A DNA stretch of 64,000 bases from Pseudomonas sp. KBW05 (GCF_003852405.1 NZ_QAJM01000002.1:41107-105106); one strand, 5' to 3'; shown: positions 1 through 9,033, numbered from the stretch's first letter. Made by a program: numbers and translations. The notes: generated by a model from the letters alone, not told the origin.

Positions 1-607
1 TCCAGACCTTGGTGGCAAAATCCGGCGCCTGGCCGTTCTGCGCAAAGCGGTGCGACAGCGAGCCGCTGGCGAGGAACGCCACCGTGCCGTCGTAGTGGTC
101 TTCGACGGCCTTGCGCATGGCCCAGCCCAGGCGCGCGCTGTCCGCCAGATAGTGCGAGGTGCACAGGGCGGACACCGAGATCACCTTGAAGTCCTGGTTC
201 TGGTTCATGTAGCGCATCGGCACCAGCGTGCCGTACTCCGGGCCGAGGGTGGTGGCATGGTGCGCCATGGTCTCGACCTGGAAACGGTTGCAGGCTTCGG
301 CGAGCAACAGCCCCAGTTCAGTGTTGCCGGGGAACTCGTACGGCATGTTGCTGATGAAGTGCGGCAGTTCATTGCTGGTGTACACGCCCTTGAAATGCGG
401 GCCGCACAGCACGTGGTAATTGGCGTTGACCAGCCAGTGCGTGTCGAACACCACGATGGTATCGACCCCCAGTTCGCGGCAGCGGCGGGCGATTTCATAG
501 TGGCCGTCGATGGCCGCCTGACGAAAGCCCTGGCGTGGGCCGGGCAGTTCAGAGAGGTACATGGACGGAACGTGGGTAATCTTGGCGGCTAGTGCCAGCG
601 TGCCCAT
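1..607 (-). CDS. hpaD: 3,4-dihydroxyphenylacetate 2,3-dioxygenase, 3' end outside window
   Basis: Ring-cleaving extradiol dioxygenase of the LigB type that opens homoprotocatechuate to 5-carboxymethyl-2-hydroxymuconate semialdehyde. About 202 N-terminal residues are visible of a family length near 283; the rest runs off the left edge. The start MGTLALAAKITHVPSMYLSE matches the HpaD family start, with candidate metal histidines at H12 (THVPS) and H57 (FDTHWL). It lies 84 bp downstream of hpaE on the same strand, so it is probably the fourth gene of the hpaG1-hpaG2-hpaE-hpaD transcript, and its product is the substrate of HpaE. Confidence 0.93.
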   Translation of the reverse strand, partial: MGTLALAAKITHVPSMYLSELPGPRQGFRQAAIDGHYEIARRCRELGVDTIVVFDTHWLVNANYHVLCGPHFKGVYTSNELPHFISNMPYEFPGNTELGLLLAEACNRFQVETMAHHATTLGPEYGTLVPMRYMNQNQDFKVISVSALCTSHYLADSARLGWAMRKAVEDHYDGTVAFLASGSLSHRFAQNGQAPDFATKVW

Positions 608-691
608 GATGAGGCTCCTTTCTTGTTGTTGGGTGCTTGTGCGGCGGTCTTCGACGAATATAAGTGAAGCCCGCCGCACACGGTGGTCCGG

Positions 692-2161
692 TTACACGCC
701 CCAGCGCGGGATGTGGTGGCTGCCCATCGAGATGCACACGTTCTTGATCTCGGCGAACACTTCAAAGCTGTATTGGCCGCCTTCGCGCCCGGTCCCCGAG
801 CCTTTTACGCCGCCGAACGGTTGACGCAGGTCACGCACGTTCTGGCTGTTGATGAACACCATGCCGGCCTCGATGCCACGCGCCAGGCGATGGGCCTTGC
901 CGATGTCCTGGGTCCAGATGTAAGACGCCAGGCCGTACTCGGTGTCGTTGGCCAGTTGCAAGGCTTCGGCTTCGTCCTTGAACGGAATCAGGCACACCAC
1001 CGGGCCGAAGATTTCTTCCTGGGCGATGCGCATGTTGTTGTTCACATCGGCGAACACGGTGGGCTGGATGAACTGCCCCTTGGCCAGATGCGCGGGCAGG
1101 TTGGCCGGGCGCTCAAGGCCGCCCGCCAGCAGGGTGGCGCCTTCTTCAATACCGATCTTGATATAGCCGGTGACCTTGTCGTAGTGGGCCTGGGTGATCA
1201 TCGAGCCCACTTGGGTCTTCGGATCTTGCGGGTCACCGACGATCAGGCGCTTGGCTCGCGCGGCGAACTCGGCGACAAAGGCGGGATACACGCTTTCCTG
1301 AATGAACACCCGGCTGCCGGCGGTGCAACGTTCGCCATTCAACGAGAAAATCGTGAACAACGCTGCGTCCAATGCGCGCTCCAGGTCGGCATCTTCGAAG
1401 ATCACCACCGGCGATTTGCCACCCAATTCCATCGAGTACTTTTTCAGCCCGGCGGTCTGCATGATCTTCTTGCCGGTGGCCGTACCGCCGGTGAAGGAAA
1501 TGGCACGCACATCGGGATGCCGCACCAGTGCGTCACCGGCCGTCGCGCCGTAGCCCTGGATAATGTTGAGCACGCCATTGGGAATGCCGGCCTCGACGGC
1601 CAGGCGCCCCAGTTCGTTGGCGGTGAGCGGTGACAGCTCGGACATTTTCAGCACCGCGGTATTGCCCAGCGCCAGGCACGGCGCGGTCTTCCAGGTGGCG
1701 GTCATGAACGGCACGTTCCATGGCGACACCAGCGCGCACACACCCACCGGCTGGTACAGGGTGTAGTTGAGCATCTGGTCATCGACCGGGTAGGTGTGGC
1801 CGTCCATGCGGGTGCACACTTCGGCGAAGAAATCGAAGTTGTGGGAGGCGCGCGGGATCAACACGTTCTTGGTCTGGTGGATCGGCAAGCCGGTGTCCAG
1901 GGTTTCCAGTTCGGCCAGGTGCGGCACGTTCTGCTCGATCAGCTCGCCCAGTTTGCGCATCAGCTTGGCGCGTTGTGCGGCCGGGGTATTGGCCCACTTG
2001 GGGAAGGCTTCCTTGGCCGCGGCCACGGCTTGCGCGACTTCTTCGGCGCCGCCGCTGGCCACCTCACCAATCGCCTCGCCGGTGGCGGGGTTGTAGTTGA
2101 TGAACACGTCTTTGCTTTCGACTTCGCGGCCGTTAATCCAGTGCTTGATCATGCTGTTCAC
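692..2161 (-). CDS. hpaE: 5-carboxymethyl-2-hydroxymuconate semialdehyde dehydrogenase
   Basis: NAD-dependent aldehyde dehydrogenase (489 aa) that oxidises the HpaD ring-cleavage product to the diacid used by HpaG. ALDH-fold residues are present: Asn149 in PWNVP, Glu245 in MELGGKSP and the nucleophile Cys279 in GERCTAGSR. The chosen start is a GTG whose bases overlap the hpaG2 stop (GTGA), implying translational coupling. An ATG three codons inside (MIKHWINGREV), at about 2152, is the alternative. Neighbours hpaG2 and hpaD fix the substrate as the homoprotocatechuate intermediate rather than another aldehyde. Confidence 0.95.
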   Translation of the reverse strand: MNSMIKHWINGREVESKDVFINYNPATGEAIGEVASGGAEEVAQAVAAAKEAFPKWANTPAAQRAKLMRKLGELIEQNVPHLAELETLDTGLPIHQTKNVLIPRASHNFDFFAEVCTRMDGHTYPVDDQMLNYTLYQPVGVCALVSPWNVPFMTATWKTAPCLALGNTAVLKMSELSPLTANELGRLAVEAGIPNGVLNIIQGYGATAGDALVRHPDVRAISFTGGTATGKKIMQTAGLKKYSMELGGKSPVVIFEDADLERALDAALFTIFSLNGERCTAGSRVFIQESVYPAFVAEFAARAKRLIVGDPQDPKTQVGSMITQAHYDKVTGYIKIGIEEGATLLAGGLERPANLPAHLAKGQFIQPTVFADVNNNMRIAQEEIFGPVVCLIPFKDEAEALQLANDTEYGLASYIWTQDIGKAHRLARGIEAGMVFINSQNVRDLRQPFGGVKGSGTGREGGQYSFEVFAEIKNVCISMGSHHIPRWGV

Positions 2162-2958
2162 GCCTCTTGCTCAGCGAGTTTTTTGTTCTTGAGAGTTTGC
2201 TGCTTGAAGAATTCGGTTTCGCTGACAATCCGGTTGACCAGGCGGCCGACGCCCTCGACTTCCACGATCACTTCATCGCCCGGGACCACATCGGCGAGCC
2301 CTTCCGGGGTGCCGGTGGCGATCATGTCGCCCGGTTGCAGGGTCATGAAGCTGGACAGGTATTCGATCAAGTAGGGGATGTCGAAAATCATGTCTTTGGT
2401 GCTGCCTTCCTGGCGCAGCTCGCCGTTGATCCAGGTGCGCAGCTTCAGGTCCGAGGCGTCGGGCAAGTCTGCCACGTCGACGATCCACGGACCGACCGGG
2501 GTGGTGGCGTCGCGGTTTTTCACGCGCAGGTTGGGGCGGTAGTAGTTTTCCAGGTAATCGCGGATCGCGTAGTCGTTGCACACGGTGTAGCCGGCCAGGT
2601 AGTCCAGCGCATCCTCACGCTTGACGTTGCGGGCAGGTTTGCCGATGACTGCCACCAATTCGCACTCGTAGTGCATGTAGGCGACGTTGTCCGGGCGCCA
2701 GGTGATCTGCTCGTGGCCGGTGTAGGTGCCTACGGATTTCACAAAGGCGAGGGGTTCGGTCGGCGGCGCGAAGGCCAGTTCCGCCGCGTGGTCGGCGTAG
2801 TTCAAGCCCAGGGCGAACATGCTGCCGGTGGCAGGCGGCAGCCACTCGACGGCGCTGGCCGGGACGCGGCGGCCGTCGGCGAGGAGCAGGGTGTTGTCGT
2901 CGCCTTCCACGGTGGCGGCATGAATGGCGCCTTCAAAACGGATACGTGCGTGTCTCAT
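2158..2958 (-). CDS. hpaG2: HpaG2, homoprotocatechuate pathway isomerase/decarboxylase, metal-binding subunit
   Basis: Fumarylacetoacetate-hydrolase-fold protein (266 aa) matching the C-terminal half of the enteric bifunctional HpaG/HpcE, which decarboxylates 5-oxo-pent-3-ene-1,2,5-tricarboxylate and isomerises the product. The ExE metal signature is intact (YECEL, E98 and E100) and a further acid, D129, follows in CNDYAIRDY. It overlaps hpaG1 by 4 nt (ATGA) and hpaE by 3 nt. Together with the neighbouring hpaG1 it represents a split version of a protein that is fused in E. coli. Confidence 0.93.
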   Translation of the reverse strand: MRHARIRFEGAIHAATVEGDDNTLLLADGRRVPASAVEWLPPATGSMFALGLNYADHAAELAFAPPTEPLAFVKSVGTYTGHEQITWRPDNVAYMHYECELVAVIGKPARNVKREDALDYLAGYTVCNDYAIRDYLENYYRPNLRVKNRDATTPVGPWIVDVADLPDASDLKLRTWINGELRQEGSTKDMIFDIPYLIEYLSSFMTLQPGDMIATGTPEGLADVVPGDEVIVEVEGVGRLVNRIVSETEFFKQQTLKNKKLAEQEA

Positions 2959-3629
2959 ACAGCGGCCTCCTGCTCGGCGACGATGTGATTGACCAGGCTA
3001 CCCAGGCCGCTGATCTGCACTTCGACCCGGTCACCCGGCAGCACGTCGACGCGGCCTTCCGGTGTGCCGGTGATCAATACGTCACCGGCGTGCAGGGTCA
3101 TGAATTCAGTGATTTCAGCGATCAGTTGCGGGAGGCTGCGCACGAAGTTGGCCGTGGAGTTTTCCTGGCGCAGTTCGCCGTTGACCCACAGCCTCAGGCT
3201 CAAGTCGTGTGGGTTGTTAACCTGGTCGCGGGGAATCAATTCAGGGCCGATCGGGCAAAAACCATCACGGCATTTCGCCTTGACCGCCGGGCGGTAGTAG
3301 CTGTCTTCCGGCAGGCTGAACTCATTGACGATGGTGTAACCGGCCACGTAGTCGAGTGCCTGCGCCTCACTGACGCGGCTGGCGTCTTTGCCGATCACCA
3401 CACCCAGCGCGGGGCCGGGTTGCAGGTGTTGGATACCCGCAGGGTAAATCACTGCCTGATCGTGGCCGTTGCGCGTATTGGGCGTCTTGATAAACAACAC
3501 CGGTTTGACCGGCGGCTGTTTATACGGCGCTTCGTGGAATTGAGCGAGATGCTGATCAACCAGACCCTGGTAGTTCAGTGCAACACCGAACAGGGTGCCG
3601 GTCGCAGCGTCATGCAAGGCACGGCTCAT
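2955..3629 (-). CDS. hpaG1: HpaG1, homoprotocatechuate pathway isomerase/decarboxylase, metal-less subunit
   Basis: FAH-fold protein (224 aa) corresponding to the N-terminal half of enteric HpaG. Where HpaG2 has the metal-binding ExE, this protein reads LQPGPALGVVIGKDAS, so the acidic ligands are missing; it probably plays a structural or partner role beside HpaG2. The start was placed at MSRALHDAA because an AGGAG lies 6-10 bases upstream; an in-frame upstream extension lacks such a site. It is the first gene of the hpaG1-G2-E-D operon, with a good sigma-70 promoter about 60 bp upstream. Confidence 0.92.
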   Translation of the reverse strand: MSRALHDAATGTLFGVALNYQGLVDQHLAQFHEAPYKQPPVKPVLFIKTPNTRNGHDQAVIYPAGIQHLQPGPALGVVIGKDASRVSEAQALDYVAGYTIVNEFSLPEDSYYRPAVKAKCRDGFCPIGPELIPRDQVNNPHDLSLRLWVNGELRQENSTANFVRSLPQLIAEITEFMTLHAGDVLITGTPEGRVDVLPGDRVEVQISGLGSLVNHIVAEQEAAV

Positions 3630-3689
3630 GCTTTTCTCCTGGCAGGGGCGGGGCGCGGTTGGCCTCACCTCAATTGTTAATGTGTTAAC

Positions 3690-3718
3690 GTTATAATTAA
3701 GATGTTAACGATCGTCAA
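3690..3718 (-). promoter_or_regulatory. hpaG1 promoter with operator motif in the spacer
   Basis: Read on the minus strand: TTGACG, 17-bp spacer, TATAAC. The spacer contains TCGTTAACATCTTA (3698-3711), which recurs with one mismatch in the oprD/hpaR gap. A further GTTAAC lies just downstream of the -10. This geometry suits a repressor that blocks RNA polymerase. HpaR is the natural candidate because it is the MarR repressor of this operon in enterics; that assignment is inference. Confidence 0.65.
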
Positions 3719-3805
3719 GGCCTGCGCTGGTGGCGAAAGTCTTTTCGCAGGCGCAACATGAGCGGCGCTGCAGGCGATACCGATAAAAATAATGAGTACA
3801 GACAG

Positions 3806-4708
3806 ATGAATGATCGTCACCCGATCCCCAACATCAACATCGGGCAGGTCTACGACCAGCGCTACAGCGACAGCGAGGTGCACTACGACAAGCTGGGCAA
3901 CCTCGCCGGCTTTTTCGGGCGCAATATGCCGGTGCATCGGCACGACCGTTTTTTCCAGGTGCACTACGTCAAAAGCGGCGCGGTGCGTGTCTACCTTGAC
4001 GACCAGCAATACCTGGAGTCGGGGCCGATGTTTTTCCTCACGCCGCCGACGATCCCCCATTCGTTCGTCACCGAAGCCGACAGCGACGGGCATGTGTTGA
4101 CGGTGCGCCAGCAACTGGTCTGGCAATTGATCGAGAGTGACCCGCAATTGGCACCGGGCTCGCAATTGGCGGCGGCGTGTGTTGCGCTGGATCGGCTGGC
4201 CCCCGAATACCAGGGCGAAGCGCGGCGCTTGGCATTTTTGTTCGAAGAGTTGCGCGTCGAGATGAACAACACGGCGGCAGGTCACAGCGCGGCGCTGTTG
4301 AGCCTGACGCGCTTGATCATGATCAGCCTGTTGCGCCTGTGCGCCAACTCCCTGGAGGCAACACCCGCGCGCCATGAGGACCTGCAGATCTTCCATCGCT
4401 TCAACGAGCTGATCGAAGCCCATTACCTTGAGCACTGGGCGTTGGCACGTTATGCGCAGGCCGCAGGCGTCACGGAGGCAAGGCTTAATGACGTGTGCCG
4501 GCGTATCGCCGACTTGCCCTCCAAGCGCCTGGTGCTTGAGCGCGTCATGCAGGAAGCCAAGCGTTTGTTGCTGTTTACACGGGGTTCGGCCAACGAAATC
4601 TGCTACCAGCTGGGCTTCAAGGACCCGGCTTACTTCAGCCGTTTTTTCCAGCGCTACGCCCACATGACCCCGGGGGAGTATCGGCAACGTCAGGCGGGTT
4701 TGCGCTAG
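3806..4708 (+). CDS. hpaA: AraC-family activator of 4-hydroxyphenylacetate catabolism
   Basis: AraC/XylS regulator of about 300 aa. The N-terminal cupin segment (PVHRHDRFFQVHYVKSG and the following PPTIPHSF) is very close to HpaA of enteric hpa clusters, which senses 4-hydroxyphenylacetate and activates the monooxygenase genes hpaBC. The C-terminal double helix-turn-helix ends with FKDPAYFSRFFQRYAHMTPGEYR. The start was set at MNDRHPIPNINIGQVYDQRY by family similarity; an in-frame ATG 48 bases upstream is possible. It is divergent from hpaG1. No hpaBC lies in the window, so its target may be elsewhere. Confidence 0.9.
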   Translation: MNDRHPIPNINIGQVYDQRYSDSEVHYDKLGNLAGFFGRNMPVHRHDRFFQVHYVKSGAVRVYLDDQQYLESGPMFFLTPPTIPHSFVTEADSDGHVLTVRQQLVWQLIESDPQLAPGSQLAAACVALDRLAPEYQGEARRLAFLFEELRVEMNNTAAGHSAALLSLTRLIMISLLRLCANSLEATPARHEDLQIFHRFNELIEAHYLEHWALARYAQAAGVTEARLNDVCRRIADLPSKRLVLERVMQEAKRLLLFTRGSANEICYQLGFKDPAYFSRFFQRYAHMTPGEYRQRQAGLR

Positions 4709-4748
4709 CGTCAGCATCGGTCTGTTCCGTCTTCATCCAACGGCTGCG

Positions 4749-4769
4749 AAAAAACCGCGCAGGGCGCGG
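4749..4769 (-). terminator. Intrinsic terminator downstream of the porin gene
   Basis: On the minus strand a CCGCGC/GCGCGG stem with a 3-nt loop is followed by seven T residues. It lies between the convergent ends of hpaA and the OprD gene and is oriented to stop transcription of the latter. Confidence 0.7.
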
Positions 4770-4853
4770 CTGAAGAAAGAGAGACCCATGCTGATGGATT
4801 TTACGCGGCACGGACATGCGCTTTACGGTGGATCGATTGCACTTTCCACGGCG

Positions 4854-6110
4854 TTAGAACAGCGACAGGTTGTAGCCCACGATCAGCCGGGTTTCGTCGA
4901 TGTCGGTGGTCAAGCCGCCGCCGGAGCGCAGCGTCGCATTGCGCAGACGGATGTTGAGGTTCTTGAACGTGCCGCTCTGCACCACGTAGCTCAGGTCTGT
5001 GTCTCGCTCGCGCTCGGTGCCGCCACTGACGCGGTTGGTGTCGATGTGGGAACCGCTGACGTAACGGGTCATGAAGGTCAGCCCCGGCAGGCCCATGGCG
5101 GCGAAGTTGTAGTCGTACCGCAGCTGCCAGGCGTCGGTTTCGGCTTTGGTGAAGACGTTGATCGTGACCAGGTTGACGGAGTAGGGGTCAAGGCCCGGGT
5201 AGGCGAAATCACCTTGGCCCGACAGGTTCTGATACCCCACGCCGAGTCGATGACCGCCGATGCTCAAGCTTTCCATGCCGTTGAAGAACCGGTTGTTGAT
5301 CCGCCCGCCATCCACGCGGGTGGCGGCGCGCAGGCGGTGGTCGCCGTCTTCACGGGTGACGAAGTAGCGTAGGTCCGAGCGCAAGCTGACCCCACCGCCC
5401 AGGGGCATATCGTGGGTAAAACCGGCGAAGTCCTGGCTGTAGATGTCCTTCATGCGCGCATGGTAGTAGCTCGCGGTGAGCGTCGGGGTCAGCGCATAGC
5501 TGCCGCCGGCCAGGTCCAGATAGCGGGTGTTGACGCCGGCGTAGCTCATGGAATCGTTGCTGCTGGAGTCCCGCAGGTTCTGTTGTTCCAGGCGGCCGAG
5601 GTTTACGGTCAAACCGCCGACTTCCTTGGAGGTGATGAGTTCGCCGCTGTAGGTGGAGGGCAGCAGGCGCGTGTCGTTGAACGCGGCCACCGGCAGTTGC
5701 GGTTGCAGGGTGCCCACTTTCAGCACGGTCTGCGACAAGCGCACTTTGCCGGTCAGCCCTAGCTCGCTGTAACTGTCGGCAGCTCGGCCACTGGCGCCGT
5801 AGGGCAACAGGCCAGTGCCGTGGCGGTCCGGGCTTGAGTCCAGCTTGAGCCCCAGCTGGCCCAGCGCATCCAGGCCGAACCCCAGTGTGCCGTCGGTGAA
5901 GCCGGACTCATAACGCAAGACCAGGCCCTGGGCCCATTCGGTGGCTTGGCTTTGCGGCGCATTTGCCTGGCGATAGTCGCGGTTGAAGTAGTAATTGCGG
6001 GTTTCCAGCGTGGCCTTGCTGTCCTGGATAAAGTCGGCAAAGGCCTGGAACGGGAGGGCGGTGGTGCACAGGCTCAATGAGGCCAAAGCACTGCGGGTGC
6101 TGACGCGCAT
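4854..6110 (-). CDS. OprD-family outer membrane porin
   Basis: Outer-membrane beta-barrel porin of the OprD/OccD-OccK family (418 aa, normal length). The signal peptide ends at PFQAFA (about residue 25), followed by DFIQDSKATLETRNYYFNRD, the typical start of mature OprD proteins. It ends in LIVGYNLSLF, with a terminal Phe as expected for BAM-assembled barrels. Position between hpaA and hpaR suggests it imports 4-hydroxyphenylacetate or a related aromatic acid, a job done by HpaX-type permeases at the inner membrane in enterics. The substrate is inferred from context only. Confidence 0.9.
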   Translation of the reverse strand: MRVSTRSALASLSLCTTALPFQAFADFIQDSKATLETRNYYFNRDYRQANAPQSQATEWAQGLVLRYESGFTDGTLGFGLDALGQLGLKLDSSPDRHGTGLLPYGASGRAADSYSELGLTGKVRLSQTVLKVGTLQPQLPVAAFNDTRLLPSTYSGELITSKEVGGLTVNLGRLEQQNLRDSSSNDSMSYAGVNTRYLDLAGGSYALTPTLTASYYHARMKDIYSQDFAGFTHDMPLGGGVSLRSDLRYFVTREDGDHRLRAATRVDGGRINNRFFNGMESLSIGGHRLGVGYQNLSGQGDFAYPGLDPYSVNLVTINVFTKAETDAWQLRYDYNFAAMGLPGLTFMTRYVSGSHIDTNRVSGGTERERDTDLSYVVQSGTFKNLNIRLRNATLRSGGGLTTDIDETRLIVGYNLSLF

Positions 6111-6172
6111 GGGGGTGATTCCTTGTTGTTTTTATTGGGATCGTTGGCAGGGACTATGGGTGCCCCTTTGTG

Positions 6173-6194
6173 TCGTTAACATATTATCGATAAT
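6173..6194. promoter_or_regulatory. Candidate HpaR operator between oprD and hpaR
   Basis: TCGTTAACATATTA (6173-6186) matches 13 of 14 positions of the motif in the hpaG1 promoter. It overlaps a perfect 12-bp palindrome ATTATCGATAAT (6183-6194). The site sits between the divergent oprD and hpaR genes, where an autoregulating MarR repressor would bind. Confidence 0.5.
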
Positions 6195-6317
6195 GCAAAA
6201 AAGCAAAGCCTTCCTGCGACACTTCGTGTGGGTCGAAGCGACATGCCATCCGTCCCGCTGTTGCACCCGAAGGCCGTCGACCTTAATCTGGCCGTTCTTC
6301 CACAGCGCGCACACGAA

Positions 6318-6740
6318 ATGGCCAATCCCAGACCTTCTCTGACCCTCACATTGCTCCAGGCACGCGAGGCCGCAATGGCCTTCTTCCGTCCAGGGCTCAA
6401 CGAACACGACCTGACCGAGCAGCAATGGCGGGTGATCCGCATCCTGCGTCAGCAGGGCGAACTGGAAAGCCATCAGCTGGCCAACCAGGCGTGCATTCTC
6501 AAACCCAGCATGAGCGGTGTGTTAAAGCGCCTTGAGCGCGATGGTCTGGTAACACGGCGCAAATCCACCGAGGATCAGCGGCGTATCTTTCTCAGCCTGA
6601 CGGTGCAGGGGCATCAGTGCTTCCTGTCGATGAGCGAGGGCATGGAGCGCGGTTATCTGGAGATCCAGCGTCAGTTTGGCGAAGACAACATGCAGCAGTT
6701 GCTTGAGTTGCTGGGCGAGCTGAAAAAGATCAAGCCTTGA
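6318..6740 (+). CDS. hpaR: MarR-family repressor of homoprotocatechuate degradation
   Basis: About 140-aa winged-helix MarR protein. The conserved opening SLTLTLLQAREAAMAFFRP and LTEQQWRVIRIL are hallmark segments of HpaR/HpcR, which represses the hpaG operon until homoprotocatechuate pathway intermediates bind. The wing region DGLVTRRKSTEDQRRIFLSLT is intact. The start at MANPRPSLT was chosen by family length; in-frame ATGs at 6228 and 6243 would add 25-30 residues without homologues that I recognise. It is divergent from oprD and followed by a strong terminator. Confidence 0.9.
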   Translation: MANPRPSLTLTLLQAREAAMAFFRPGLNEHDLTEQQWRVIRILRQQGELESHQLANQACILKPSMSGVLKRLERDGLVTRRKSTEDQRRIFLSLTVQGHQCFLSMSEGMERGYLEIQRQFGEDNMQQLLELLGELKKIKP

Positions 6741-6764
6741 TGTGGCAGTGTGTGACGATCAAAC

Positions 6765-6790
6765 GAAAAAACCGCCAGGAGGCGGGTTTT
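6765..6790 (+). terminator. Intrinsic terminator after hpaR
   Basis: CCGCC/GGCGG stem with an AGGA loop, flanked by an A-run on the left and GTTTT on the right. It should work for hpaR transcripts and, weakly, in the opposite direction. Confidence 0.75.
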
Positions 6791-6812
6791 AAAGGGGGCC
6801 GTGGAGGGATCC

Positions 6813-7415
6813 ATGAAAAAAACTATTGTCGTGCTTTTACTGGTCATTCTCGGATGTGGAGCAGCCGCTTATAGATGGAGCGAACTGCATAGCCGGGATA
6901 ACGTGGCAAAAGCGTCATCAATGGTGTCCAGGCATCTGCTTGCTTTTAAACGGGAACCGAAACTAGACCTGTCCAGCTACTTGGCGCGCGGTGAAGATGC
7001 TGAGAAGGAGCTGGCGGCCGACCTGCTTGAGATGCAATCTGCCGATTGGTCGGGCGCCGAGACGAAAAGAGAGGCGGCAATAGAATTCACAACTCGCGCC
7101 TTGAACGTCATACGCACCCAGACGCGCTTTCGTACGGCAAGTTTGCGGGTCGGTATGACTGAGCGGCGACTGCTAGAGGATGAGCGCGCGCTAGCCCAAG
7201 AGACGGATCCGAACCGCAAGGCCCTGGCATCTGAGCGCCTGCAAGCCTACAAGGATAAGTACATGCAGGAGCGGTACGAGTATTACCATCAAGAGGCCGC
7301 TCTTGGGATGCACAGTGAGATGCTGCTAAGGGCAAATGAGGGGGTTAAAGTTGTATTCGGTGAAGATCGTGGGCTGGATGTAACGACTCAGGAATTTATG
7401 AAACAACTTTTCTAG
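6813..7415 (+). CDS. Membrane-anchored hypothetical protein, GC-poorer than neighbours
   Basis: I do not recognise this 200-aa protein. It starts MKKTIVVLLLVILGCGAAAY, a single N-terminal membrane segment or a lipoprotein-like signal (Cys15 in LGCG), followed by a charged, helical, Glu/Arg-rich region. GGAGG lies 5-9 bases before the chosen ATG; a GTG 12 bases upstream overlaps that site and was rejected. Sampled 60-base lines give about 52% GC, below the neighbours, and the gene ends 62 bp from the 3' end of tRNA-Leu. This fits, but does not prove, horizontal acquisition. Confidence 0.7.
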   Translation: MKKTIVVLLLVILGCGAAAYRWSELHSRDNVAKASSMVSRHLLAFKREPKLDLSSYLARGEDAEKELAADLLEMQSADWSGAETKREAAIEFTTRALNVIRTQTRFRTASLRVGMTERRLLEDERALAQETDPNRKALASERLQAYKDKYMQERYEYYHQEAALGMHSEMLLRANEGVKVVFGEDRGLDVTTQEFMKQLF

Positions 7416-7477
7416 CATTGCGGAGCAGAAACACAAAGGGCCTGCATGAAGTTAATCACGCAAGCCCTTGATATATA

Positions 7478-7564
7478 TGGTGCCCGAACCCGGAATCGAA
7501 CCGGGACGCCCTTACGAGCGGGGGATTTTAAGTCCCATGCGTCTACCAGTTTCGCCATTCGGGC
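7478..7564 (-). tRNA. tRNA-Leu (anticodon TAA)
   Basis: The minus strand folds into a full cloverleaf with acceptor stem GCCCGAA/TTCGGGC, T-loop GGTTCGATTCC, a long variable arm as in class II leucine tRNAs, anticodon TAA in the loop CTTAAAA and an encoded CCA end. Length is 87 nt including CCA. Confidence 0.97.
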
Positions 7565-7785
7565 GGTAGCGCGTTGTCGCAGGGTTGGGAATATATAGAC
7601 CCAGGCGCTTCGGTGCAAGGCCGAGGGGCAGCTTTATTGCACCAAGGCGCAGAAGAAAAACCTCGATAGATCAGTGATCTACGCCGACTTTCCGGGGGGA
7701 AACAGAGGATTCCTACGGCGCGGGAACAAGATTCATATCGTGCAGTCATAGCGATATGCCATCTTGGCATTCTGGAAAGGAATCA

Positions 7786-8253
7786 ATGATGCTCAGTGTT
7801 CGCAAGCGTGCCTGGATGATTGCTGCAAGTGTTGTGGGGATGTTGGCGGGTGCGGCGCAAGCGGCAGATACGGTGCAGTGGGGAGTGTTTAGTGCGTCAG
7901 GCGGCGACCGGCTGACCGGCGCCTCGCAGGAGGCCGGGAACAGGTATGTCCTGAAGACCTCGGCCATCTCCGTGGCTGACATCGAAGGCCTGCTAGCCAG
8001 CCAAAAGCGTACTGATACCGACCTGCAAAACGTTAAAAGCAAACTGGATGCCCAAGGCCGCGAGTTCGACGAGTTCAAGCGCAAGAACGGCTCCAGTTCC
8101 AGCGCCAGTGACAGTCAGTTATCGGATCTGCAGCGCACGGTGGCCGATCAAAAAAGCACGATCGAGCGACAAAAGAGCGATATCGACAGCCTCAAGCGCA
8201 GCCTGGACGATTTGAAGCGCAGTGTGGATACCTTGAGCAGCAAGGTGAAGTAA
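7786..8253 (+). CDS. Secreted coiled-coil hypothetical protein
   Basis: About 155 aa. A signal peptide (MMLSVRKRAWMIAAS up to the AQAAD cleavage region near residue 27) is followed by a short globular stretch and then a long heptad-rich helix from about residue 65 to the end (DLQRTVADQKSTIERQ, SLKRSLDDLKRSVDTL). A periplasmic location is likely. The start is preceded by AAAGGA; an in-frame ATG 30 bases upstream has no such site. It is monocistronic, between tRNA-Leu and a hairpin. I do not recognise a named family. Confidence 0.75.
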   Translation: MMLSVRKRAWMIAASVVGMLAGAAQAADTVQWGVFSASGGDRLTGASQEAGNRYVLKTSAISVADIEGLLASQKRTDTDLQNVKSKLDAQGREFDEFKRKNGSSSSASDSQLSDLQRTVADQKSTIERQKSDIDSLKRSLDDLKRSVDTLSSKVK

Positions 8254-8261
8254 CGCGTGCT

Positions 8262-8281
8262 GGAGCGAGCCTGCTCGCTCC
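8262..8281. repeat. Perfect hairpin between convergent genes
   Basis: GGAGCGAG-CCTG-CTCGCTCC: an 8-bp perfect stem with a 4-nt loop, lying between the ends of the coiled-coil gene and deoC. There is no T-run, so it is better seen as a short REP-like palindrome or bidirectional mRNA 3'-end stabiliser than as a classical terminator. Confidence 0.6.
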
Positions 8282-8291
8282 AAACCCGGTC

Positions 8292-8972
<681 letters not shown>

Positions 8973-9033
8973 GGCAGAAGTCCTGTGGGAGAGGGTGCTG
9001 GCAAAAGCCGGTTTGTGTTAAGTTGAATGCATT

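Noticed and set aside
6228-6317. Longer N-terminus for HpaR
   Set aside because: The extra 30 residues do not match the family and have no ribosome site; the promoter region and operator also lie close by.
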